From assembly GCA_018822665.1 (NCBI GenBank), contig JAHJJX010000019.1:1-64000 (forward strand): 64,000 bases of DNA, read 5' to 3'. Origin of the DNA: a bacterium. Its GTDB lineage: Bacteria; Campylobacterota; Campylobacteria; Campylobacterales; Sulfurimonadaceae. Under the pieces are notes generated by a model. That model searched no databases, had not been told where the DNA came from, and saw only the letters and a list, made by a program, of their open reading frames with translations. Positions 35,707 through 46,241 of the stretch are shown piece after piece (within the stretch, counting starts at the first letter, position 1; each line of letters starts with the position of its first letter). A program made the translations under genes and the position numbers.

Positions 35707-38076
35707 TCACAACTCCACAACCCGCTCAAACATCTCTTTAATCTCCATCTCGTGGCTTATCAGAAATATCTGTCTGTATTGCTCTTTTATGGTGTGGAAA
35801 GCTTCTAGTATCTCCATTCTTCTTGCTTCGTCTTGACTTCCGAAAACTTCATCAAATGCCAAGAAACCTATGGAGCTTGCACCGCTTAGTTCTGTGAGAG
35901 TTTTTGAGATGGCAATGCGTAAAACTAAGTTTGCCAAGTCTATCTCTCCTCCTGAAAAACGCTCTATGGGGTACTTTTTGCCTTCGTCGTAGATGAAAAA
36001 GTCGAAGTCGTTGCTTACTTCTATGTGTTGGTATTTGCCTTTTGTTATCTGGCTGTACATGGTTGAGGCGATGTCGGAAATACGCGGTGCGACTTTTGCG
36101 TTGAGCTTGGTTTTGAACTCTGCGAGACTTGTTTTGATTTTCTCGTAGTCGAGCAAATCGTCTTTTTTATTCTGCACTTTTTTCTTTTGCAGTTCGTTGT
36201 TAAGAAGGGCATTTTGAATGGTTTTTATCTCCCCCTCTATGCTTGCAATTTTTACTTTTATTTCATTTAAAAGAGTTGTTTTTGAGTCTATGGTTCCCCG
36301 TGTTCCCTCATGTTCATCTTTGATGTGTTTGTGTTTGACATCTTCGTAGATGACGAGGTGAAACTCCGCTTCTTTGGCTTTTTCTGCTACCGTGAGTTCT
36401 TCTATCTTTTTTATAACGTTTGCAAGCTCTGTTTTTATGAGCGGTGCGCGTTTGAGTTCCGTCTCCAAGCTCATAACCTGTTTGTATTGCACTTCTAATA
36501 AAGTGAAACTGTTTTGGATATTTTCGTGTTGTTTTGCATCGTAAGAGTATTGCTCGAGCTCTTTGAGTTCTGCTTTGTTTTTTAAACCTTTTTGCTCCAC
36601 CTGTTTGAAATATTCTTGTGCAGATTTCAGGTCTCCCAGCTTGCTTTGTATCACTTTGAGTGTGTTTGAAAGCTCTAAAAACTCTTTGTCTTTTGGTTTC
36701 TTTTGTGTTTCAAATGCGGCTTTTTGGGTGAGCACATTTTGGAGCTGTTTTTGGTACTCGTTTATCTTCGTTTGGTGGGTGTTGTTTACGGCTTTGAGTA
36801 GTGAGTTTATAACATTGTCATACTCTTCTAAAAGCGGTCTTGTGCAGGTAGGGCAGGCTGATTTGCTTCCGAGTTCTTGGAGTTTTTTGATTTTTGCCTT
36901 TGTGAGGTCTATCTGCTTTTGTTCGCCCGCCATTTCTGCTTTGAGTTCGTTTTCTATAGTGTGTTTGGTGTTGATTTGCTCTTGCAACATGGCGAGGCTG
37001 AGTTCTAAGTTTTTTGCACCAAACACAAGCGCATCGTAATTTCCACATGCCAACTCTAAGGCTTGAATGTCGGTTTTGCTTTTGGTGTATTGTTCTCTGA
37101 GTTGTGTCTGCTCTTTAGTGAGTCCCTCTTTTTTGAGGTGAAACTCTTTGAGCTTTTCTTGACTTTTGAGCTGTTGTTGCAAGGAGAGATATTCCGTCTT
37201 TACTTTTTCGAGTTTTGTTAGTTTTTGCTGTTTGTGCTCGAGCTCATGATTTTCGGCGATGAGTTTTGCTTCGCTCAGCAGTTCGAGACTTTTTGTGTTT
37301 TGGAGGAGCTCGAGTTCTGAGAAGAGTTTTTGTTTTTGCTCTTTGGTTTTGGCAAAGATTTCAAGCTCTTTTTTTAGTTTCTGCTCGTGGAGTTTGATGG
37401 CTTCGAGCTCTTTTGATTTGAGCTCCACATCTTTGGCAAATGTCTCTTTTGCACTCTGGTTAGTATGAATCTGTTCTTGTTTTATTTTTACATCTTCAGC
37501 GCTTAATAGAACTTCATCAAAAGCGTTTATCTCACGTTTAAGCTCACGGCTTTTCTCTACCAGAGAGTTTTCTATGAAGTCGATTTTTTCTAAGCCTAAA
37601 AGCTTGCGTATCATCTTTTTTCTGTCTTCATTTTTGAGCGTGCTGAGGCTTGTAAGCTCTTTTTGAGAAGCGAAGAGGGTGTGCATGAAAGCATCTCTGC
37701 TCATCTTGGTGAGGTTCACTATGGCGGTGGTAACCTCTTTTGCTCCCGTGGTTGTTAGCGCTTCGTTTTTGTAGAGTTTTGCGTTTGCAGTGAGGCTTTT
37801 CCCGCGGAATTCGCGCATTACTTTATACTCGATGCCTTCAAACTCAAAGTCGAGTTCTACGACTACGGCCTCTTTTATCGAAGCGTTTGCATTTCGTATG
37901 ACATCTTTTGTGCCTCTGTTCTTGAGCTCGCCGTAGAGTGCGAAAAGTATCGCCTCAAAAATGGTCGATTTTCCGCTTCCGTTTTTGCCGATAATGCCTA
38001 TGAGACCAAGCTCAAAATCTATCTCATACGAGGTGTACTTTTTGAAGTTTTCAAGGCGGAGTTTAGAGAGAATCAT
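35707..38076 (-). CDS. sbcC: Exonuclease subunit SbcC
   Basis: A 789-residue SMC-like ATPase of the SbcCD (Mre11-Rad50 type) nuclease, which opens DNA hairpins and processes ends. Walker A is GIIGKNGSGKSTIFEA. Two long coiled-coil arms flank the zinc hook SACPTCTRP (about residue 415). The C-terminal lobe has RFSGGEIDLANLVLRI (signature) and FLAFDEVFGSQD (Walker B). It is shorter than E. coli SbcC because the arms are shorter. The start at 38076 has GAGGAGG upstream and overlaps sbcD by 14 bases. One exact 11-base word lies at 37041. Confidence 0.95.
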   Translation of the reverse strand: MILSKLRLENFKKYTSYEIDFELGLIGIIGKNGSGKSTIFEAILFALYGELKNRGTKDVIRNANASIKEAVVVELDFEFEGIEYKVMREFRGKSLTANAKLYKNEALTTTGAKEVTTAIVNLTKMSRDAFMHTLFASQKELTSLSTLKNEDRKKMIRKLLGLEKIDFIENSLVEKSRELKREINAFDEVLLSAEDVKIKQEQIHTNQSAKETFAKDVELKSKELEAIKLHEQKLKKELEIFAKTKEQKQKLFSELELLQNTKSLELLSEAKLIAENHELEHKQQKLTKLEKVKTEYLSLQQQLKSQEKLKEFHLKKEGLTKEQTQLREQYTKSKTDIQALELACGNYDALVFGAKNLELSLAMLQEQINTKHTIENELKAEMAGEQKQIDLTKAKIKKLQELGSKSACPTCTRPLLEEYDNVINSLLKAVNNTHQTKINEYQKQLQNVLTQKAAFETQKKPKDKEFLELSNTLKVIQSKLGDLKSAQEYFKQVEQKGLKNKAELKELEQYSYDAKQHENIQNSFTLLEVQYKQVMSLETELKRAPLIKTELANVIKKIEELTVAEKAKEAEFHLVIYEDVKHKHIKDEHEGTRGTIDSKTTLLNEIKVKIASIEGEIKTIQNALLNNELQKKKVQNKKDDLLDYEKIKTSLAEFKTKLNAKVAPRISDIASTMYSQITKGKYQHIEVSNDFDFFIYDEGKKYPIERFSGGEIDLANLVLRIAISKTLTELSGASSIGFLAFDEVFGSQDEARRMEILEAFHTIKEQYRQIFLISHEMEIKEMFERVVEL
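37041..37051 (+). repeat. TTCCACATGCC word in sbcC
   Basis: Exact copy; read on the gene strand as Ala-Cys-Gly-Asn (LACGNY). Confidence 0.85.
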
Positions 38077-39247
38077 CACGAGCCTCCTCATACTGTGCAA
38101 AAAGTTCCTGCACTTTGCCTTTGAGCCTCTCGTACTCTTTTTCGTTTGAGTCCTCTTTGATATGCTCTAAAAAAAACTCTTCCAAAGAGAGTGCTTCTAT
38201 GTCGGTTAGCTCTGTGTCGTTTATGCCGTGCTTGAACTCTCGTTTGACGGTGACGCTCATGGCATGTGGAAATAGTTTTTTGATGTCTGAGTTCTGAATC
38301 TCTATGGATTGCAGAGGCGTGAGGTTTATGAGTTTCACTTCGACTATGGCGTTTTGGGTGTCGCTTGCATCGATGAGTGCGTTTTCATAATCTGTGCAGT
38401 CAAGCTCTTTTTGGACGATGGGGCGTATGCGTATCTCTTTGAATTCTATAGTTCTTGGCACCCCAAGAGTACTTCCTCGGCAAGCCTCACCGCGTATGTG
38501 GAAAAGAGAAGCAGTTTTGGAGTTTGTAGCATCGTCTAAGTCAATCTCTACAAATCCCTTTGAGTTGCGTTTATCATTGAGGCTTGTGCGTTCTGTTGAA
38601 CCGCTGTAGTAGACGTTTTCATGTTTGCCGACACGCCCGAAACCGTGCCAATGTCCTAAGGCTACATAATCCATTTTTTTGAAAATATGTTCCTTGGCAT
38701 GTGGAAATACCCACTCGCCGAATTCTGCCATAAGGTAGTGTGTGCCGACGGAGCAGTGCATCATCATAATGTTCTTTTTACCCTTATCAATTCCCGCTTC
38801 GCAAAGCTCGATTTGTGAGAGAGCTGTTGTTTCATCGTTCATGTGGGGCAGAGTGTGGAAGATGGCATCTACAAACTCTACTTTTTTGTACTCTTGGTTG
38901 TAAGAGACATAGATGTTCTCAAAGTTCTCAAAAATCTTTAAAATAGGTGAGCTTAGGTTTGTCCGCGGAGTTGAATGGTTTCCTGCTATGAGAATGAATG
39001 GGATTTTGAGAGCGTTTATAATCTTGAACTGTTCAAGTGCAAAGGTGATGGCTCGATTAGATGGGCTTGAGCGGTGAAATAAATCGCCTGTATGGATGAT
39101 GTAGTCGGGTTTGATTTGTTTGATTTGCTCGATGACCTGAGAGAAAGCATCGTAAAAATCCGCCTCTCTTTGGTTGATGTTTTCATCGTTTAAAATGTCG
39201 AGGTCATTGTAGCCTAAGTGGGTGTCGCTGAAATGTATGATTTTCAA
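38063..39247 (-). CDS. sbcD: Exonuclease subunit SbcD
   Basis: A 394-residue Mre11-type phosphoesterase. Metal-binding motifs run in order: HFSDTHLGYND, IHTGDLFHRS, LIAGNHSTPR, MMHCSVGTH and ALGHWHGFGR. The C-terminal part (about 270-394) is the DNA/SbcC-binding region. It is the partner of the downstream sbcC. The gene holds two exact copies of the 11-base word (38261, 38696), both encoding FPHA. Confidence 0.95.
   Translation of the reverse strand: MKIIHFSDTHLGYNDLDILNDENINQREADFYDAFSQVIEQIKQIKPDYIIHTGDLFHRSSPSNRAITFALEQFKIINALKIPFILIAGNHSTPRTNLSSPILKIFENFENIYVSYNQEYKKVEFVDAIFHTLPHMNDETTALSQIELCEAGIDKGKKNIMMMHCSVGTHYLMAEFGEWVFPHAKEHIFKKMDYVALGHWHGFGRVGKHENVYYSGSTERTSLNDKRNSKGFVEIDLDDATNSKTASLFHIRGEACRGSTLGVPRTIEFKEIRIRPIVQKELDCTDYENALIDASDTQNAIVEVKLINLTPLQSIEIQNSDIKKLFPHAMSVTVKREFKHGINDTELTDIEALSLEEFFLEHIKEDSNEKEYERLKGKVQELFAQYEEARDDSL
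38261..38271 (-). repeat. TTCCACATGCC word in sbcD (first)
   Basis: Exact copy on the gene strand, read as Phe-Pro-His-Ala (LFPHAM). Confidence 0.85.
38696..38706 (-). repeat. TTCCACATGCC word in sbcD (second)
   Basis: Exact copy on the gene strand, read as Phe-Pro-His-Ala (VFPHAK). Confidence 0.85.
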
Positions 39248-39309
39248 GAGCTTTCCTGATAGTTTTGAATATTCTATCAGAAAAAATTACATTCAACAAT
39301 AAATGTTAT

Positions 39310-40617
39310 CTATTTTAATTCTTTACAAAAAAACCTGTAATAAAAATCTTTTATCAGTTTTATTTTTGTTCTGCTGATTGCCAGAGAGCCTTTTTCAACC
39401 CTACCGCTTGTGACCGTCGTTCCCGCGGCTATCATCACATCATCTTCGATTGTAAGGGGAGCTACGAGTTGGCTGTCGCTTCCTATGAAAACATTTTTGC
39501 CTATAATGGTTTTATACTTTTTAATCCCATCGTAGTTGCATGTAATCGTTCCCGCGCCGATATTTGTGCCTTCATCCACTTCAGCATCGCCTATGTAGCT
39601 TAAATGACCGGCTTTTACACCTTTGAGTGTACTTTTTTTAATCTCTACAAAGTTTCCTACATGGGTGTCTTCGAGATAAGATTCAGGGCGAAGATGCGCT
39701 AGCGGTCCAACATCAGAGTTTTTAACAATGGAGTTTTCTATCACGCTGGAAGCTTTTATGTGAGAAGCATGAATGTGCGTATTTCCGGTGATGCGACAAC
39801 CGTTTTCTATTATACACTCACTCTCAAACGTCACCCCTTCTTCTATGTAGATAGTTGAAGGAAGCTGCATAATAACACCTGCATTCATCCATAACGCTTT
39901 GATTCTGTTTTGCATTATCTCTTCTGCAACCGCCAAATCAAGTTTTGAGTTAATGCCCTTAAAATGCTCCTCATCAACCAAAAGAGGAGAGATGGCAAGT
40001 TTGTCTGCTCTGGCCATGGAGATAACATCTGTGAGGTAGTACTCTTCTTGCGCATTGTCGTTGCGCAGCAGAGGAATATATTTATCTAAAACACTTTTTG
40101 AAAAAGCGTAGATTCCTGCATTGACACTTGTTACGTTTAGCTCATCCAAAGAAGCATCTTTTTGCTCAACGATGCGCAGAACCTGCCCGTTTTCTATAAC
40201 AACGCGGCCGTATCCGTCGGGGTTTTGCAAATCAAAAATGGACATGATGATGTCGGAGTCATTGTCTAAAAAACCTTGCAAAGCACGTGAAGTTATAAGC
40301 GGCATGTCACCGTTGAGAACCAAAACTTTCTCATTTTTTGGTGCAACATTTTTCATTGCTCCGCCGGTTCCAGGAAAGTTTTCTGCATCTTGGACAACAA
40401 AGTTTATATTATCAAAATAGAGGCGCATTTGCTCTATTACGGCCTCTTTTTGGTGCGCTACAACAACACTGATATCGTTTGAAATCTCTTTTGAAGCTTT
40501 AATAATATGATAAAGCATCGGTTTTCCGCAAATACTGTGAAGAACTTTCGCTTTTGGAGATTTCATGCGGCTGCCTTTTCCGGCGGCTAGGATGACTATA
40601 CTTGTTTTATCTTTCAC
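39310..40617 (-). CDS. glmU: Bifunctional GlmU (UDP-N-acetylglucosamine synthesis)
   Basis: A 435-residue enzyme that acetylates glucosamine-1-phosphate and then uridylates it. The N-terminal pyrophosphorylase has [29 protein letters not shown] and [12 protein letters not shown]. From about 250 the left-handed beta-helix follows, with [46 protein letters not shown] and [17 protein letters not shown]-GlcNAc feeds peptidoglycan and LPS, which suits its place at the end of an envelope operon (four-base overlap with the phosphoesterase). Confidence 0.96.
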   Translation of the reverse strand: MKDKTSIVILAAGKGSRMKSPKAKVLHSICGKPMLYHIIKASKEISNDISVVVAHQKEAVIEQMRLYFDNINFVVQDAENFPGTGGAMKNVAPKNEKVLVLNGDMPLITSRALQGFLDNDSDIIMSIFDLQNPDGYGRVVIENGQVLRIVEQKDASLDELNVTSVNAGIYAFSKSVLDKYIPLLRNDNAQEEYYLTDVISMARADKLAISPLLVDEEHFKGINSKLDLAVAEEIMQNRIKALWMNAGVIMQLPSTIYIEEGVTFESECIIENGCRITGNTHIHASHIKASSVIENSIVKNSDVGPLAHLRPESYLEDTHVGNFVEIKKSTLKGVKAGHLSYIGDAEVDEGTNIGAGTITCNYDGIKKYKTIIGKNVFIGSDSQLVAPLTIEDDVMIAAGTTVTSGRVEKGSLAISRTKIKLIKDFYYRFFCKELK

Positions 40618-41960
40618 TTTATTCCTTCTTTGTACATCAAAGGCACTTCCTCATTTTTCACAGGGCATGCGGAGTTGTCTTTTTTGATGATAAATTCGTC
40701 TGCAATTTTACCATCAATTGTTAAAAATTTTGAATGGAGCGTTGTCGGAGTTACATCGAGAATGAGTGAACCCATCGTCTCAAAACTAAAAGGCAGTGCA
40801 GGGTGCTGAAGTTTAGCTCTGTCGAGTTTGGAAGAGGAACCGCATACCTGATAAATTGTTCCGCTGTTTTTAGTTTTTTCCAGAGGTTTAACGTAGCACT
40901 CTTTTGTATCTTGAACTATATGTTTTTGTGCATCAAAGGTTTTACTTTTACCTGTATGTCCCACTAAAAGTTTTGAACGCTCATAATCGTGTGAATGCCC
41001 GCTTATCACCAAGTCCACACCAAATTCATCAAAAATCGGAACTAAATTTTCTCGTATCTCTTTGAGTCTTCCTCCGCTGTCGTAATCGTTGTCGGAACTA
41101 TGTCCTCCATCCGTGTAGGGGGGAGAGTGAAGCACAACGATAACCCACGGTTTTTTATTTGCTTTTAAATCTTTTTTGAGCCATGTAAGCATATAACCTT
41201 CGGAATTTCGATCTTGTGTTTCGCTGTCAAGCATTACAAGGTGAAGATTGCCGTTGTCTATGGAGTAAAAGCCTTCGCTAGAGCTTGGCAAACCGCCGCT
41301 TTCTCCTTTTGTCGGAAAGTCCCAAATATCATAAAAAGCCCATCTTCTTGCATCATGATTGCCGATGACCGCCCATGGCACAAAGCGTTTTACAAGCTCT
41401 CTGTATGGAGTAAACAAAGCTTTATTGTATTGCTTTTGCGTTCCGCTTCTGTAGGCATTGTCACCAAGTAAAACCCACATATTAAGGGAATTGAAATCAT
41501 TATTTATATACTTGAGCATCTGCTCATACACTTTTGTCTGATCTTCACCCTCTTGACCGCTGTCGCCGATGAGCCAAAGTCTTTGTTTGTCGGCAGTTTT
41601 ACACAGGGTGCTGAAGCTTCTGTTTTGATTGTCTATACTCATAGACGGGGAGTGAACAGAGTAAAAATATTTTGTACATTCACTGAGGTTGGAGATAGTA
41701 AGAGAGTGCATATCCACCGCTGTTTCTTCAACAATCTTATTGTTCATCCCATCAGAAAAAAAGCCGTAATGAACTTCCCCTTTTTCTTTTTGCGGGCTTT
41801 GCCATTTTAGAGTGATGGAATTTTGTGTCTGCATTACCATATAGGGCTGTCTATCAACAAAAACATAACTGTCGTACGTGACAACACCTAGTCTGCCAAC
41901 ACCGTAAATAACAACAACAGCAACAAGAAACAGAAGTATTTTTTTGATGATATTTTTCAT
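40614..41960 (-). CDS. Membrane-anchored metallophosphoesterase, purple-acid-phosphatase-like
   Basis: A 448-residue protein with an N-terminal anchor (about 6-24), a fibronectin-III-like domain (about 35-120: [17 protein letters not shown]) as in purple acid phosphatases, and a calcineurin-type catalytic domain with [41 protein letters not shown] and [10 protein letters not shown]. It is probably periplasmic. In this operon it may remove phosphate from a lipid or sugar phosphate intermediate. It overlaps the genes on both sides by four bases. Confidence 0.85.
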   Translation of the reverse strand: MKNIIKKILLFLVAVVVIYGVGRLGVVTYDSYVFVDRQPYMVMQTQNSITLKWQSPQKEKGEVHYGFFSDGMNNKIVEETAVDMHSLTISNLSECTKYFYSVHSPSMSIDNQNRSFSTLCKTADKQRLWLIGDSGQEGEDQTKVYEQMLKYINNDFNSLNMWVLLGDNAYRSGTQKQYNKALFTPYRELVKRFVPWAVIGNHDARRWAFYDIWDFPTKGESGGLPSSSEGFYSIDNGNLHLVMLDSETQDRNSEGYMLTWLKKDLKANKKPWVIVVLHSPPYTDGGHSSDNDYDSGGRLKEIRENLVPIFDEFGVDLVISGHSHDYERSKLLVGHTGKSKTFDAQKHIVQDTKECYVKPLEKTKNSGTIYQVCGSSSKLDRAKLQHPALPFSFETMGSLILDVTPTTLHSKFLTIDGKIADEFIIKKDNSACPVKNEEVPLMYKEGIK

Positions 41961-42619
41961 AATTTTTTTCTCATTTTAGAATATATAAACATAGTGGAGA
42001 GTGTTCCTATCATAACGCCGGCAAAAAGATCGCTTAGGAAATGGTCATTTGCCAAAAGTCTGCTGCAAGCAAGCACAATCGCCATGCTCAACCATAGATA
42101 CACATACTTCGGAAAAAGTAAACTCAGGTATGTAAAAACTGCAAAAACTGTGGTCGTATGGCCTGATGGAAAAGATGAATAGGTCGTTGGAGCTTCCGCA
42201 AGCGTTGCAAAATGATACTTCATTTTTTCTATAAAACCCAAATCATAATTTTGAAATAATAAAAAACCGTATTCGTCACCCTCATTTCTCATACCCCACG
42301 GTCGGATACGTCCAAAAATATTTTTTAAAACAAGGCTTATTAATCCAGAAAAGATATTGATGTAAAGTAAAAATAAAAATCTTTGTTCATAAAGTTTGTT
42401 TTTTTTAAGATACTTAAAGAGTACAAAGCCGATGACGGCCGTTGCGATATACCAATGGGATTCTCCCCAAATACTGATAAAATCGCCTATTTTCTCATAG
42501 GTAGTAACATTTTGCAAAAAGTATTTTGCAATAGTTTTATCTAAAAAAAAGTAAGAAAGGAAGATAAACGCGACAAGAAAAATCAGATAAAAGAAATAGT
42601 GTTTTTTTGAGAAAATCAT
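41957..42619 (-). CDS. PAP2-family membrane phosphatase
   Basis: A 220-residue protein with about six membrane helices and all three PAP2 motifs: KNIFGRIRPWG, PSGHTTTVFAVF and SRLLANDHFLSD. Members dephosphorylate lipid phosphates such as undecaprenyl pyrophosphate, phosphatidylglycerol phosphate or lipid A. In this operon a role in recycling a polyprenyl carrier or trimming lipid A is plausible. Four-base overlaps on both sides. Confidence 0.9.
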   Translation of the reverse strand: MIFSKKHYFFYLIFLVAFIFLSYFFLDKTIAKYFLQNVTTYEKIGDFISIWGESHWYIATAVIGFVLFKYLKKNKLYEQRFLFLLYINIFSGLISLVLKNIFGRIRPWGMRNEGDEYGFLLFQNYDLGFIEKMKYHFATLAEAPTTYSSFPSGHTTTVFAVFTYLSLLFPKYVYLWLSMAIVLACSRLLANDHFLSDLFAGVMIGTLSTMFIYSKMRKKL

Positions 42620-44058
42620 CGAAGTCCCTGATAGTTTTTACATGTGATAAGTTCTATGGTATTGACTTTGTTGTTATTTAAAACAATATCAAATTCGGCA
42701 TGTGGAATGACTGCGTCGCATAAAGCGTAATCGGATATCTTTTTATTGAAAAAATGGGTATTTATAAACAGCAAATCTTTTCCCAGAGGACTCTCTTTTT
42801 CCCAAATATCGAACTGGTCATTTCTGTCATCAATGAGATAAACAGAGGAGGTATACGCACGGTTATAGTAAAGAGCGCGAGAAGCTAAAGTCCAGTTTAT
42901 CACCGCAAGAGCCTCTTTTTTGTTGTCGCATATCTGCGCATTTGCTTTTTTCATAATTTCATCCCAACCGTAGATGTCGCGATGCAAAGACTGATAATCA
43001 GGCAGAGGAATAAACTTAAAACCAAGCTCTGCGTAGGCAATAGAACTTAGTATAAGACCAAAGCCTATGGCGAACTTAAGATAGATGAGTGCTTTTTTTG
43101 AGCCTTGCAAAATATAATACGTTCCAATGGGGATAAAAAGCATATAAAAAAGTGCACTCCAGTGAGGCAGGGCAGTTTTATATAAGGATGCATAGGTGAA
43201 AAAACAGATGAGAACCAAACCAAAAAGAGCCGTTAAAAAAAGAGTGTCATTTTTACTGAAAAAAGATTTATAGAGTCCGTAAAAAGCCAAAGGAAATAAA
43301 AAAGGGTTGTATGCACCAATCTGCGCACCGATGGAACTAAAAAAACTTTTCCATTGTATGCCCGCATCTCCAACAACGTGGGCGCTTTGATACGCAAGGC
43401 TGGACCAGTCGTTTTGAATATTCCAGAATATAACAGGGACTATCATGAGCAGGGCGATGGAGGCAGTGAGAAAAATCTTATATGAGTAAAAAAACTCGTA
43501 TCTTTGTTTGATAATAAAATAAAAAATAATAGGAACGGCAAATAAAATAGCTGTATATTTTGAAAGCCCTGCTAAACCCAAAAGGACCCCAAGCAATATC
43601 CACATGCCAAGAGTATTGTTTTTTTCCAGCTCAATTACCGTAAAAATAAGAGGAAGAATGAGTAAAAAAAGTAAGGTATCGGGCATAAGCATAAGAAATA
43701 AAGCATTAAATAAAAATGAGGCATGAAGCGCTAAAACCGCTATGAAAGCTTCACTGCTTTTTTTATGGATGTTATAGATAAGTTTATAGATAAAAATGGA
43801 GGTAACAAAACCTATAAGTATGGCCGCAACGCGTGCGCCGAACTCGCCAGATCCAAAGATATGTGTAAAAATATACTGCGTCCAGCCAACCAAAGGAGGA
43901 TGGTCAAAATAGCTTAAATCAAGGTTGAACGCATAAAGCACATAGTGGGCTTCATCTACTCCAAGCCCAACAAATGGAGCAAGAAGCAGCCTTAAAAGAG
44001 CTACAAAAGTAATGAAATATAAAAAGAGAGCGTGCTCTTTAGTGCGTAAGTTCATCAA
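42616..44058 (-). CDS. GT39/ArnT-like membrane glycosyltransferase (second)
   Basis: A 480-residue protein with about 11-12 membrane helices. The first periplasmic loop carries GLGVDEAHYVLYA and YFDHPPLVGW, the active-site signature of polyprenyl-phosphate-sugar glycosyltransferases (PMT_2; ArnT type). The C-terminal 100 residues form a soluble periplasmic domain. It probably moves a sugar from a lipid-linked donor to lipid A, LPS or protein. It overlaps the GT9 gene by 20 bases. It contains one exact (42697) and one near (43598) copy of the 11-base word. Confidence 0.87.
   Translation of the reverse strand: MMNLRTKEHALFLYFITFVALLRLLLAPFVGLGVDEAHYVLYAFNLDLSYFDHPPLVGWTQYIFTHIFGSGEFGARVAAILIGFVTSIFIYKLIYNIHKKSSEAFIAVLALHASFLFNALFLMLMPDTLLFLLILPLIFTVIELEKNNTLGMWILLGVLLGLAGLSKYTAILFAVPIIFYFIIKQRYEFFYSYKIFLTASIALLMIVPVIFWNIQNDWSSLAYQSAHVVGDAGIQWKSFFSSIGAQIGAYNPFLFPLAFYGLYKSFFSKNDTLFLTALFGLVLICFFTYASLYKTALPHWSALFYMLFIPIGTYYILQGSKKALIYLKFAIGFGLILSSIAYAELGFKFIPLPDYQSLHRDIYGWDEIMKKANAQICDNKKEALAVINWTLASRALYYNRAYTSSVYLIDDRNDQFDIWEKESPLGKDLLFINTHFFNKKISDYALCDAVIPHAEFDIVLNNNKVNTIELITCKNYQGLR
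42697..42707 (-). repeat. TTCCACATGCC word in the second GT39 gene
   Basis: Exact copy on the gene strand, read as Ile-Pro-His-Ala. Confidence 0.85.
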
Positions 44059-45262
44059 GTTTAAATTTCAGCGTGTTAAATACCCACTCAGGTGTGATAA
44101 CTTGAATACATTGGTTGTCTGAACAAGGTGTTTTTCTATGGTTAGAAGCACTGACGCACGGGCTACAAGCCATACCCGCATAGATAGGGGTTGTCGGTCC
44201 AAGCGAGCCGTAAAGTGCGGGTGTTTCAGGACCGAAAATGACGAAAGTGTGCATATTTGTAATAGACGCAAAGTGCGCAGGACCTGAGTCGTTTGTAAGC
44301 ATAAATTTACATACGCTGTAAAGAGCCGGCAGTTGTAAAAATTTCACGGCACCCGCGAAATTTATACATCTTTTGTCGTTTACATAATCCGCTAAAAGCT
44401 GTGCACCCTCTTTTTCTGATGGAGCACCGGTTAATAAGATGATTGCCTCTGAATTGTAAGCGAGTATTTTTTTAATGACATCCCCATAATTTTCTCTGTC
44501 CCAGCGACGTTGAGGCAAGAGGTCTGAAGCATTTGAATTCACTAAGATAACAGGAGTGTTCTCTCTGGAAAATCCATCATATATTTGAGAAATAATAGCC
44601 AAAACACTTTGCTGCTCTTCATCGCTTATGGTTGCTTTTGCTATGAGGATTTCATTGTCGGGAATAATTCTTTTAGTATAAGGCAGTTCAATTTTTTCAC
44701 TTAAAAGCGCATCTACAAGTGATATGAAATTTTTTGCTATATGCTGGTGCGGATTGTAAGCCACTTTTCTCGTTAAAAAGTCGCCTCTGTAAAGCCCTTC
44801 ATTGTGAAAGGCATGAAAACCTACACAGTTGGCTGCTCCGCAAGAAGCTGTTAAAAGTGCTGTAAAACGGGAAAAAAGTTCCAAATCAATGACGGAATCT
44901 ATTTCATTTTTACGACACCAAAATAAAAATTCTAAGGAGCTTTTTGCAAGTGCAAACAAACCGCTCTCGTCAATACTGAAAATATTTTTTTCTTTTACAG
45001 TTTCTAAAAGCTGTAAACTGACTTTATTTTTAGAAAAAATGACAAAAAACAGTTCACCCTCTATGTTCGCCTTGAGTTTTCTCATGGCAGGGTCAACGAT
45101 GATTGCGCTTCCCATTTCTGAGAGTTCAATGAGAAGAACATTTTTTGGTTTTATCTTTTTTGGCGGTATGAAAAATTCCACGATTTTCTTGATTATTGTT
45201 CCTAAAAATGCGAGAGGAACACCTGCATAGTGGTCTATATTTCTCATAGTATCTACATTCAT
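44039..45262 (-). CDS. GT9 (heptosyltransferase-family) glycosyltransferase
   Basis: A 407-residue cytosolic glycosyltransferase of the GT9 family. It has the N-terminal KNVLLIELSEMGSAIIVDPAMRKL segment, a central linker, and the nucleotide-sugar site (NSNASDLLPQRRWDRENYGDVI, then LTNDSGPAHFASITNMHTFVIFGPETP). Late cysteines (ACSPCVSA, CSDNQC) are common in the family. Acceptor and sugar are unknown. It is third in the envelope operon. Confidence 0.88.
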   Translation of the reverse strand: MNVDTMRNIDHYAGVPLAFLGTIIKKIVEFFIPPKKIKPKNVLLIELSEMGSAIIVDPAMRKLKANIEGELFFVIFSKNKVSLQLLETVKEKNIFSIDESGLFALAKSSLEFLFWCRKNEIDSVIDLELFSRFTALLTASCGAANCVGFHAFHNEGLYRGDFLTRKVAYNPHQHIAKNFISLVDALLSEKIELPYTKRIIPDNEILIAKATISDEEQQSVLAIISQIYDGFSRENTPVILVNSNASDLLPQRRWDRENYGDVIKKILAYNSEAIILLTGAPSEKEGAQLLADYVNDKRCINFAGAVKFLQLPALYSVCKFMLTNDSGPAHFASITNMHTFVIFGPETPALYGSLGPTTPIYAGMACSPCVSASNHRKTPCSDNQCIQVITPEWVFNTLKFKLDELTH

Positions 45263-45283
45263 TCATTTGATCCTTGTTTAATT

Positions 45284-46189
45284 TTAAGTTGCTTTTTTAC
45301 TTTTTACCCAGAAATAAGAACCCGGAAGAGAACTGATGATGAGTAAGAGTCCATAGAGAATTGACATTGCCAAAATTTTAGTTTCATCTGCGCCTACAAG
45401 CATAAAAATACCTACCATGGCTCCTTCTCTTATTCCCCATCCGGCTAAGGAGATAGGAATAATCGTTAACAAAAAGACAGGAGGAACGGCGATAAGAAAT
45501 ATCTGAAAGGGCATGTGGAAATCTATGCTCAGAGCCAGAGCATAAAGAGTCAGAATAGACAAGATATGCACACCGACGGATATCGCAATATGCTGAAGAA
45601 GCAGGGTTTTTGATGTGTAAAGGTTATTGAGTCTCTTTGCCAAGCGATGAAAAAGGTTTAAGAACTTATAGTTGGCTAAAAAGGTGATTTTATGAAGATG
45701 AAACAAAAGGGCAAAACCGCTTATACCGCCGAGTGTTATTAAAATAATAAGTATGGAAAAGTCGCTGTCAAAAGCCCCGTAAAACAACAGTGTCGCTATC
45801 AGGTTAAGGACTAAAAGACCGACCAAACCTACGACTCTATCTACAAAAATTCCATAAAAAGCATCTTTTTTATCGTACCCTTTTTGGGTAAGGTCGATAA
45901 TTCTTACGGCATCTCCGCCTATACTGCTTGGAAGAACCTGATTAAAAAAACTACCTTTGAAGTAGCTTTTTACATAATATGAAACACTCTCCTTGAAGAC
46001 TAAAAGTCTCATAATGAGCCGCCATCTGTATGCCGCTAAATAGGTGCTTCCAAGTTGAAAAATGAGGGCTATGAGTATAGTCCCTCCATGCGATTTTGCA
46101 AGAATATCTATAAGATTTTGAAAATCTATATATTGAAATAGAAAATAAAACATAATAATAGTGATGATTAGTTTTATAGTGTTTTTCAT
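45284..46189 (-). CDS. YbhN/AglD-like membrane protein (lysylphosphatidylglycerol synthase TM region, UPF0104)
   Basis: A 301-residue protein with eight or so membrane helices. It has the family motifs SIGGDAVRIIDLTQKGYDKKDAFYGIFVDRVVG and the closing ISLAGWGIREGAMVGIF. Members are membrane domains without the lysyl-transferase part and are often found beside glycosyltransferases, where they may move lipid-linked sugars. It lies between the first GT39 gene and the GT9 gene. One exact copy of the 11-base word lies at 45510. Confidence 0.87.
   Translation of the reverse strand: MKNTIKLIITIIMFYFLFQYIDFQNLIDILAKSHGGTILIALIFQLGSTYLAAYRWRLIMRLLVFKESVSYYVKSYFKGSFFNQVLPSSIGGDAVRIIDLTQKGYDKKDAFYGIFVDRVVGLVGLLVLNLIATLLFYGAFDSDFSILIILITLGGISGFALLFHLHKITFLANYKFLNLFHRLAKRLNNLYTSKTLLLQHIAISVGVHILSILTLYALALSIDFHMPFQIFLIAVPPVFLLTIIPISLAGWGIREGAMVGIFMLVGADETKILAMSILYGLLLIISSLPGSYFWVKSKKAT
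45510..45520 (-). repeat. TTCCACATGCC word in the UPF0104 gene
   Basis: Exact copy on the gene strand, read as Phe-His-Met-Pro (DFHMPF), another frame from that in sbcD. Confidence 0.85.
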
Positions 46190-46241
46190 GCTTCACCGTC
46201 TTTAAAATTGATGTGATTTTATCAAAAATTGTATTAATTAT

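Noticed and set aside
36310-37468. Open frames on the forward strand inside sbcC
   Set aside because: They are shadows of the coiled-coil coding sequence; they have no ribosome sites and low-complexity Ser/Phe/Cys content.
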